A DNA stretch of 18,610 nucleotides, from the NCBI GenBank assembly GCA_031548875.1, contig JAVBQQ010000011.1:1-18610 (forward strand), written 5' to 3'. Below the pieces are notes generated by a model that was not told where the DNA came from, ran no database searches, and saw only the letters and a list, made by a program, of their open reading frames with translations. Made by a program: the position numbers and the translations under genes. Origin of the DNA: JAAYCI01 sp031548875. Lineage in GTDB: Bacteria > Bacillota > Clostridia > Oscillospirales > Ruminococcaceae. Positions 13,651 through 18,610 of the stretch are shown in pieces (position 1 is the stretch's first letter; each line of letters starts with the position of its first letter).

Positions 13651-13666
13651 CAAGCGCCTTCCTTTT
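13631..13666 (-). terminator. Terminator of the radical SAM gene
   Basis: A perfect 15-bp stem AAAAGGAAGGCGCTT (13631-13645) and AAGCGCCTTCCTTTT (13652-13666) with a 6-base loop, 25 bases past the radical SAM stop codon. On the minus strand it ends in a T-run. Confidence 0.9.
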
Positions 13667-13691
13667 GTCAGAAAACTGTCATACTGTTTTG

Positions 13692-15056
13692 TCAGATCGC
13701 CTCGTCGCGGTTTTTCATCCACAAACGCTCAGCTGTCACGGCCCATTTGTCCGACGCACCCTTGCATTTGGCGCACAGGTCGTCGATGCTCTCGGGCTCG
13801 GCAAGGTCGGTGGAGTGGGCGCCGCTCGTGTGCACCATGTTGTTCAGGGCCTCGGGGTTGTCCAGCAACGGGCAGGGGCGCAGATGGTTGTCGTTGAAGG
13901 GCTGGCCCTGGCGGTACGCCTGGAACAACGGCCGTTTGTACGCCTCCAGCAGCGTGTGCTCGTGGATGTTGGAGTCGGAGTAGTGGATAAACGCGCAGGG
14001 CTCGATATCGCCGTTGGCGTTGATGTGGCAATAGTACCGGCCGCCCGCGATACAACCGTTCACGTACTCGCCGTCGTTCCAGAAATCCATGGTGAAGATC
14101 TGCTTCTCACTGCGGAACTTGCGCACCTGGTGGTACATATACTCACGCTGCTCGGGGCGGGCAATCAGCTCGGTGGGGCTGCCCACGCCCACGGGCATGT
14201 AGGTGAAGAACCAGGCAAACTTGGCGCCCTTTTCGATGAGGAAATCGAAGAACTCTTCGCTGCCGATGACCTCGGTGTTCTGGCTGGTGTAGCACAGAGA
14301 GGAGCCAAAAATCAGCTTGCGCTCGCGCAGAAGATCCATGGCGCGAATGACCTTCTCATAGGTCCCGGCGCCACGGCGGCCGTCGGTATTCTCCTCCCAG
14401 CCCTCGATGCTGATGGCGGGAATGAAATTCTTCACGCGCAGCATCTCGTCGGCAAATTCTTCATCGATGAGCGTGCCGTTGGTAAAGGCGAGGAACATGC
14501 AGTCGTCGTGCTCTTCGCACAGGCGGATGACGTCTTTCTTGCGCACGAGGGGCTCGCCGCCGCTCAGCACGTACATGTAGGTGCCCAGTGCCTTGCCTTG
14601 TTTTACGATATCGCTCAGCGTGTCGTAATCCATGTTCAACTTGTTGCCGTACTCCGCCGCCCAGCAGCCGGTGCACTCGAGGTTGCAGGCGCTGGTGGGG
14701 TCCATCAGAATGGCCCAGGGGATATTGCAGTCGTGCTCCTCTTTGTTCTTCTTGAAACGCTGCGTACCGATGACAGCGGAATTGATGAAGAAGTTGTTGA
14801 ACAGCGTCTGGCGCACACCGTCGTCCACTGTGTCCCAAAAGCTCTTGATGAACTTGTACCACATGCCGTCGTCTTCCACAACCCTACGGAACATAGCGCG
14901 TTGGGGCGCCAGATAGTCGCCGGGGGTCACCTTGTCCACAAAATCCAAAAGCTTCGGTACGTTGGTTTCGGGGTCGGTCTTGATCATGTCCAAGGCCCGG
15001 CTTATGCCAAAGGCCTGTACACGCTCTTTCATCGTACGGTCACTTGCTGCAGCCAT
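13692..15056 (-). CDS. Radical SAM protein with SPASM-like cysteine-rich C-terminus
   Basis: A 454-residue radical SAM enzyme of unknown substrate. An N-terminal helical region (about 1-110) precedes the core. The cluster motif is C124-NLE-C128-TG-C131, followed by WAAEYG and the SAM-binding SGGEP motif (165-169). The C-terminal part has further cysteines at 335, 343, 354, 395, 428 and 431, consistent with auxiliary Fe-S clusters as in SPASM or twitch domains. ATG 15056 is chosen because GGAGGG lies nine bases upstream; an upstream in-frame TTG gives no benefit. The gene diverges from a paralogue that lacks the cluster motif. SPASM members often modify peptides or mature other enzymes, but no precursor peptide gene is evident nearby. 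A link to the aromatic genes is not shown. Confidence 0.85.
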   Translation of the reverse strand: MAAASDRTMKERVQAFGISRALDMIKTDPETNVPKLLDFVDKVTPGDYLAPQRAMFRRVVEDDGMWYKFIKSFWDTVDDGVRQTLFNNFFINSAVIGTQRFKKNKEEHDCNIPWAILMDPTSACNLECTGCWAAEYGNKLNMDYDTLSDIVKQGKALGTYMYVLSGGEPLVRKKDVIRLCEEHDDCMFLAFTNGTLIDEEFADEMLRVKNFIPAISIEGWEENTDGRRGAGTYEKVIRAMDLLRERKLIFGSSLCYTSQNTEVIGSEEFFDFLIEKGAKFAWFFTYMPVGVGSPTELIARPEQREYMYHQVRKFRSEKQIFTMDFWNDGEYVNGCIAGGRYYCHINANGDIEPCAFIHYSDSNIHEHTLLEAYKRPLFQAYRQGQPFNDNHLRPCPLLDNPEALNNMVHTSGAHSTDLAEPESIDDLCAKCKGASDKWAVTAERLWMKNRDEAI

Positions 15057-15121
15057 TTTAATTGCCCTCCATATCTCCAAATGAAACGTAATAAAAGAAT
15101 CCAAAAGAACATTTTCTGCCT

Positions 15122-15136
15122 AGTATAAATTATACT
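15122..15136 (-). promoter_or_regulatory. Radical SAM gene -10 region inside a perfect palindrome
   Basis: AGTATAAATTATACT is a 15-bp palindrome with 7-bp arms. On the minus strand it contains a perfect TATAAT (plus 15129-15134), about 70 bases before the radical SAM ATG. No good -35 lies at normal spacing, so an activator or an extended element may be needed. Confidence 0.45.
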
Positions 15137-15230
15137 TGCCATTTCTGAATATGCATTTAGGCAAATTTCAAAAATGTCCAAATTTCCAACAAACACAAAC
15201 TATTATCTGGTTTTCGGTCATTTTCACAAT

Positions 15231-15259
15231 TTGTCTATTTCTCTGATGTAATATATTAG
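15231..15259 (+). promoter_or_regulatory. Probable promoter of the radical SAM paralogue
   Basis: TTGTCT (15231-15236) and TATTAG (15254-15259) are 17 bp apart, 70 bases before the ATG at 15330. The 273-bp divergent gap is clearly richer in A and T than the flanking genes and shows no other gene. Confidence 0.5.
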
Positions 15260-15329
15260 GGTACAGTAAAAGGGCAATCTGGGGGCATTTTGCCAAAGCA
15301 TGGAAGCAACCAATGAGAGGGAACCGATA

Positions 15330-16388
15330 ATGGCCTACAATATCATCGCTTATACGCTTATTCGAGCCGCTTTTGAAAAGGGGCTGCAGAAGGTGTTAGA
15401 TAACCCGGAACGTGAGATCCGCAACCTCATCGACCTGGGCAACGATTTTTCCAAAGGCAAAAACCAACGCCGTTTTTTCGAGATGGCCGCTGCAGAGCTG
15501 GAACGGGACGACAGCATCTATTACAAGGTGGCCGAGCGCGCCATCCGCAACACAAACCCCGACGTCATCCTGGACTTTGGGCTGAACCTTGGCTACAACA
15601 GCTTCATCCACGGCACGCGCCTCATCCGTGAGCAGGGGGAGAAAAAGGGCCACTACATCCCATGGATCATACTCTTCAGGCTGAACGGAAGCGCCGCGCT
15701 GTCCTACGATGAGATCGCGCGCATCATCCGCCAGGGCAAAAAAATGGGCATCTACAGCTACGTGTTCCAGCTGTCGGCCGATTTTACCGCCTACGAGGAC
15801 CTCTTCACCGTGTGCGAACGGGAGAAAGACTGCGCCTATTTCCTGCTGATGCCGCCCGCCGCTATCACCGAGCAGACAGCCGTGCGCCTTCTGGAGGTGC
15901 GCAACGTGTTCACCGCCATAGACCTGGACGAAGCCGACCCTGCCGCGCGCGAGACCGCCGCGGCCCAGCTTGCCGAATACAACTGCCTGCGGGGGGGCTT
16001 TATGCGCACCGCTTCGATGAACGACCCCGCCCTGCTGGACGAAGCCGACCGCCTGGGGCTGCCCTTCCTCTGCCTGATCGGCTGGGAGGACGGCAGGGTA
16101 CGGATGCCCAGCCGGGAACCCAGTGGCGTTATCGGCCTGCGCACCTTCCTGCAAAGGCCGGTGTTCCCCATGGACCTGCTGGGTGATATTGCCATGGTGG
16201 ACCGTTACGTCTCGCAGAACGCCGCCCTGGCCGTGGTACAGGCCGACGGTACGTTGGAGGTGCACGACGTGGACAGCGGCCGCACCGGCAGCTGCAACCT
16301 GCATGAAGTGACCCTTCCCGAGGCTTTGCAACAGCTGATGCCCAAGGACGCCGAAACCGACAACCTGCACTCCACTGGCAGCAAGTAG
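15330..16388 (+). CDS. Cluster-less paralogue of the radical SAM protein (probable pseudoenzyme)
   Basis: A 352-residue protein that lines up with the divergently encoded radical SAM protein. The N-terminal helical regions correspond, and YNSFIHG...YIPWIILF (89-115) matches NSAVIG...NIPWAILM. Where the enzyme has CNLECTGCWAAEYG, this protein jumps from RLNGSA to LSYDEIARIIRQGKKMGIYSYVF (matching MDYDTLSDIVKQGKALGTYMYVL), a gap of roughly 20 residues. The SGGEP motif reads QLSAD. So all three cluster cysteines and the SAM motif are gone while the reading frame is intact over 350 codons. It cannot be a radical SAM enzyme; a partner, substrate-binding or regulatory role is inferred. ATG 15330 follows GAGAGGGA; an ATG at 15300 has no good ribosome site. 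Confidence 0.75.
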   Translation: MAYNIIAYTLIRAAFEKGLQKVLDNPEREIRNLIDLGNDFSKGKNQRRFFEMAAAELERDDSIYYKVAERAIRNTNPDVILDFGLNLGYNSFIHGTRLIREQGEKKGHYIPWIILFRLNGSAALSYDEIARIIRQGKKMGIYSYVFQLSADFTAYEDLFTVCEREKDCAYFLLMPPAAITEQTAVRLLEVRNVFTAIDLDEADPAARETAAAQLAEYNCLRGGFMRTASMNDPALLDEADRLGLPFLCLIGWEDGRVRMPSREPSGVIGLRTFLQRPVFPMDLLGDIAMVDRYVSQNAALAVVQADGTLEVHDVDSGRTGSCNLHEVTLPEALQQLMPKDAETDNLHSTGSK

Positions 16389-16406
16389 TTCCGTTTTACA
16401 TAATAC

Positions 16407-16446
16407 GGCCCGGCCATCCGCTAAGATGGCCGGGCCACGCTTTTAA
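16407..16446 (+). terminator. Terminator between the radical SAM paralogue and the second TetR gene
   Basis: A perfect 12-bp stem GGCCCGGCCATC (16407-16418) and GATGGCCGGGCC (16425-16436) with a 6-base loop, followed by ACGCTTTTAATTC. It lies 19 bases after the paralogue's stop codon and may also help end the convergent TetR transcript. Confidence 0.85.
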
Positions 16447-16466
16447 TTCTATCTTTTCGCGCAGTT

Positions 16467-17054
16467 TCAATCGTCCTCATCGTCGGCAAGCATGCGCTTT
16501 TCGCCGGCAAGGCCTTTTTCCATCAACAAGGGCGCCACGTTCATCGCAGCCGCCTTCATCATGTCGATCATCTTGTCCGGCGGGAAGGGCGCACCCTCGC
16601 TCAGCCAGCGAGATATGGCCGCCAGCACGGCGTCCACGCAAAAATTGATGAAGAACTGCTGGTACTCGTCGGTGTCGAACAGGTCGCGCGTGCGCACCTC
16701 CACCACCGTGCCCATCATCTCGGTGAAATATTCGGAGAACGAATTCTGCCCTTTCACGCTGAGGGCATTCGCATAGAACTCCTTGTCCTTATACAGGAAG
16801 GTACACAGCGATTCCAGCACGTCCCAGCCCGAACCCGAGAACACTTCTTCCTGGCTGATCTGGGATGCCAGCTCTATATAGAATATCCAGTTGACGAGAT
16901 CGTATTTATCCTTGAAGTGATAATAGAAGCTGTTGCGGTTGATGCCGCAATACTCCACGATATCGCCCACGCTGATCTTGGCCAGCGGTTTTTCGCTCAT
17001 CAGCGTTTTTATCGCTTCGCCAAGAATGCGCTTTGTGATGCCGGGATTTGGCAT
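16467..17054 (-). CDS. TetR family regulator (TetR-like C-terminal domain type)
   Basis: A 195-residue DNA-binding regulator. The N-terminal HTH spans about residues 8-52 (KISVGDIVEYCGINRNSFYYHFKDKYDLVNWIF, starting at 26), with recognition residues NRNSFYYHF. The C-terminal domain, with FFINFCVDAVLAAISRWLSEGAPFPPDKM, resembles the DhaS-like TetR C-terminal family (TetR_C_7 type), followed by an acidic tail (DDEDD). ATG 17054 follows GAGGAGG at ideal spacing. It converges on the radical SAM paralogue and diverges from the phosphoglycerate mutase gene. A 20-bp inverted repeat immediately after its predicted transcription start suggests autorepression. The radical SAM pair is the obvious neighbouring target, but I did not find the same repeat in their promoters. 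Confidence 0.88.
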   Translation of the reverse strand: MPNPGITKRILGEAIKTLMSEKPLAKISVGDIVEYCGINRNSFYYHFKDKYDLVNWIFYIELASQISQEEVFSGSGWDVLESLCTFLYKDKEFYANALSVKGQNSFSEYFTEMMGTVVEVRTRDLFDTDEYQQFFINFCVDAVLAAISRWLSEGAPFPPDKMIDMMKAAAMNVAPLLMEKGLAGEKRMLADDEDD

Positions 17055-17097
17055 GTGTACCTCCTCTCTAGCGTACTGCCGTGCATTTGGTTCTCAC

Positions 17098-17117
17098 ATT
17101 GACGCCGTTTCGTCAAT
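17098..17117 (-). promoter_or_regulatory. Inverted-repeat operator in the leader of the second TetR gene
   Basis: ATTGACGCCGTTTCGTCAAT has 7-bp perfect arms around a 6-bp centre. It starts about two bases after the predicted transcription start of the TetR gene (near 17119), a position suited to blocking promoter clearance. Confidence 0.6.
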
Positions 17118-17125
17118 CATCCTAT

Positions 17126-17154
17126 ATTGTACAACAGCGTGCGGCGGTTTTCAA
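17126..17154 (-). promoter_or_regulatory. Promoter of the second TetR gene
   Basis: On the minus strand TTGAAA (plus 17149-17154) and TACAAT (plus 17126-17131) are separated by 17 bp. It diverges from the promoter at 17198. Confidence 0.7.
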
Positions 17155-17197
17155 CTGTTTGCGCCGGCCTTCCCATCGCCCACACGTGTAAGCGCGG

Positions 17198-17226
17198 TTG
17201 AAAACTAAAACGAAATAGACTATGAT
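17198..17226 (+). promoter_or_regulatory. Promoter of the phosphoglycerate mutase gene
   Basis: TTGAAA (17198-17203) and TATGAT (17221-17226) are 17 bp apart, 36 bases before the ATG, with AGGAAGGA as ribosome site between. Confidence 0.75.
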
Positions 17227-17262
17227 GAATAAACACAAAACCGCAGGAAGGATCCGCACCAT

Positions 17263-18504
17263 ATGAAAACCATCATCGTAATCGGCGACGGCATGGCAGA
17301 CAATCCCGTACCCGCGCTGCAAGGCAAAACGCCGCTGGAGGCGGCGGACATCCCCCATATGGACGCGCTGGCCAGGGCCGGCCGCTGCGGCAGCGTGAAA
17401 ACCGTGCCCGACGGCGTGACCCCCGGTAGCGACACCGCCATCCTGAGCATTTTTGGCTACGACCCACGCGTATCTTACTCCGGCCGTTCCCCCCTGGAGG
17501 CCGCCGGCGCCGGCGTACAGCTGGCCGCGGGCGATGTGAGCTACCGCTGCAACATGGTGGCGCTGGAAGACACGCCCCTGCCCTATGAGCAAAAAAAGAT
17601 CCTCTCGCACAGCGGCGGCTCGGTGGACGGCGAGAGCGCCCTCGCGTTGATGGAGGCCCTGTTGGCCGACCCCGCATTTGCTGCCTGCGCAAAAAAGCAC
17701 GGCATGCGGTTTTACCCCTCCCCCTCCTTCCGGCACATCGCGGTGCAAACGGGCGTCGACATCAACGGCCTCATTGCCGCGCCCCCGCACGACCATCTGG
17801 GAGAAAGCGTGGGCGCCAACCTCCCCTTACCCCAAAACAGCCCCACCGCCCAGGGACTGCGCGAGATGATGGCCATCGCCCACCGGGTGCTGGATGTGCA
17901 TCCCCTCAACCAGAAGCGCCGTAGCGAGGGACAGCTGCCCGCCAACGGTATCTGGTTCTGGGCCGAAGGCACGGCCATCGAACTGCCACAGCTCACGGAC
18001 AAGTATGGCATAAAAGGCATCGTTGTAAGCGCCGTACCGCTCGTACGGGGCATCGGCAAGCTTGCCGGGCTGGACTACGCGCTCGTGGACGGCGCCACTG
18101 GCGAACTGGACACAAACTACGAGGGCAAGGCCGCTGCCGTGCTGGACGGCCTGCAAAACGGCTACGACTTTGCCGTGCTGCACATCGAAGCACCCGACGA
18201 ATGCACCCACAATGGCGACACCCCCGGCAAGCTGCAAGCCATCGAATGGGTGGACAGCCGGGCAGTGGCACCCCTTTTGGAGGGCCTTCGCGCCATGGGC
18301 GAACCCTTCCGCCTGCTTCTGCTCAGCGATCACAAGACCCTTACCTCCAATCGCGGCCACGACGCCGACCCCGTGCCTTTCGTGCTGTACGACAGCCAAC
18401 AGCGGCAGCCCGGCGCTGCCGCCTACACCGAGGCCGAGTGCGGAAAAGGCGAGTACGTGTCCGAAGGCCACACACTCATCGGGCAGTTGTTTGGCGCAGG
18501 ATGA
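17263..18504 (+). CDS. apgM: Cofactor-independent phosphoglycerate mutase, archaeal (ApgM) type
   Basis: A 413-residue alkaline-phosphatase-superfamily enzyme of the ApgM branch, which interconverts 3- and 2-phosphoglycerate with a metal pair and a phosphoserine intermediate. Visible metal and catalytic motifs are VIGDGMADNP (6-15, D9), TPGSDTAILSIFGYDP (53-68, nucleophile S56), HIEAPDECTHNG (306-317), LLSDHKT (352-358) and GHDADPVPF (364-372). Length (about 400) suits ApgM, not the 510-residue bacterial GpmI. ATG 17263 follows AGGAAGGA. Some bacterial ApgM relatives have been reported to act as homoserine kinases, so threonine synthesis is a possible alternative. The O-acetylhomoserine enzyme 14 kb away is too distant to argue either way. 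It stands alone, divergent from the TetR gene. Confidence 0.9.
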   Translation: MKTIIVIGDGMADNPVPALQGKTPLEAADIPHMDALARAGRCGSVKTVPDGVTPGSDTAILSIFGYDPRVSYSGRSPLEAAGAGVQLAAGDVSYRCNMVALEDTPLPYEQKKILSHSGGSVDGESALALMEALLADPAFAACAKKHGMRFYPSPSFRHIAVQTGVDINGLIAAPPHDHLGESVGANLPLPQNSPTAQGLREMMAIAHRVLDVHPLNQKRRSEGQLPANGIWFWAEGTAIELPQLTDKYGIKGIVVSAVPLVRGIGKLAGLDYALVDGATGELDTNYEGKAAAVLDGLQNGYDFAVLHIEAPDECTHNGDTPGKLQAIEWVDSRAVAPLLEGLRAMGEPFRLLLLSDHKTLTSNRGHDADPVPFVLYDSQQRQPGAAAYTEAECGKGEYVSEGHTLIGQLFGAG

Positions 18505-18550
18505 GCACCTACTACAAGAACGCCGTAATAGAATAGTGTCTTTCTCATCA

Positions 18551-18579
18551 TTGACAAACAAGTCCGCTCTGGATATAAT
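18551..18579 (+). promoter_or_regulatory. Consensus sigma-A promoter at the window edge
   Basis: A perfect TTGACA (18551-18556) and a perfect TATAAT (18574-18579) with a 17-bp spacer. Transcription should start near 18586, about five bases before the tRNA-like sequence, the short leader expected of a stable RNA gene. Confidence 0.85.
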
Positions 18580-18590
18580 AATTCGTGCGG

Positions 18591-18610
18591 TGCGGAATTG
18601 TGTAATGGTA
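18591..18610 (+). tRNA. Partial tRNA 5' end (possibly tRNA-Gln), cut by the window
   Basis: TGCGGAATTGTGTAATGGTA fits the first 20 positions of a tRNA: acceptor strand TGCGGAA, T8, G10, A14 and a GG-containing D-loop (AATGGTA). A 5' T and GTGTAATGGTA resemble clostridial tRNA-Gln, but the anticodon lies outside the window, so the identity is a guess. The consensus promoter just upstream supports a stable RNA. Confidence 0.5.

Noticed and set aside
13665..15128. A 487-codon plus-strand frame opposite the radical SAM gene
   Set aside because: The minus strand has intact radical SAM motifs, ribosome site and terminator; the plus frame has none of these.
18501..18536. An 11-codon frame (MSTYYKNAVIE) overlapping the phosphoglycerate mutase stop as ATGA
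   Set aside because: Too short, with no ribosome site of its own and no reason to expect a leader peptide there.
1..18610. CRISPR arrays, insertion sequences or phage genes
   Set aside because: No regularly spaced direct repeats, transposase or integrase genes were found; the repeats seen are terminators or operator-like dyads.

Overview
The window looks like chromosomal DNA from a GC-rich member of the Clostridia or a related Firmicute, probably an anaerobe. The signs are a Spo0A-type response regulator, a Gram-positive lipoprotein signal, purine-rich AGGAGG-type ribosome sites, many TTGACA/TATAAT-type promoters, and oxygen-sensitive enzyme families (a molybdenum transhydroxylase, a many-cluster Fe-S protein, radical SAM). 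The species cannot be named from the sequence alone.

Layout: (1) 227-1863, plus strand: a TetR regulator, a terminator, then a Spo0A-like regulator whose promoter carries a perfect 20-bp operator-like palindrome. (2) 1974-5651, minus strand: O-acetylhomoserine sulfhydrylase, a trans-aconitate methyltransferase-like protein, a small membrane protein and a phosphodiester glycosidase family protein. (3) 6067-9519, plus strand: the large and small subunits of pyrogallol-phloroglucinol transhydroxylase. (4) 9601-12184, minus strand and convergent with (3): a UbiD-type decarboxylase (LpdC-like), a UbiX-type prenyl-FMN synthase (LpdB-like) and LpdD. (5) 12463-13584, minus strand: a PstS-like lipoprotein. 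(6) 13692-17054: a radical SAM protein, a divergent paralogue that has lost the cluster cysteines, and a second TetR regulator. (7) 17263-18504, plus strand: an ApgM-type phosphoglycerate mutase, then a consensus promoter and what looks like the first 20 bases of a tRNA.

The centre is best read as a two-step module for plant polyphenol breakdown. LpdC/B/D would decarboxylate gallate (or protocatechuate) to pyrogallol (or catechol), and AthL/BthL would isomerise pyrogallol to phloroglucinol. No phloroglucinol reductase, tannase or gallate transporter lies in the window, so later steps and uptake must be encoded elsewhere.

The most notable regulatory signal is an 11-bp block (TAACGTTCGTT) placed between -35 and -10 in both the spo0A-like promoter and the transhydroxylase promoter. 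It suggests that one TetR-type repressor, perhaps the one at 227-841, controls both the catabolic enzyme and a sporulation-type regulator that lacks one acidic-pocket aspartate. The second notable item is the divergent pair of an intact and a cluster-less radical SAM paralogue next to their own TetR gene.
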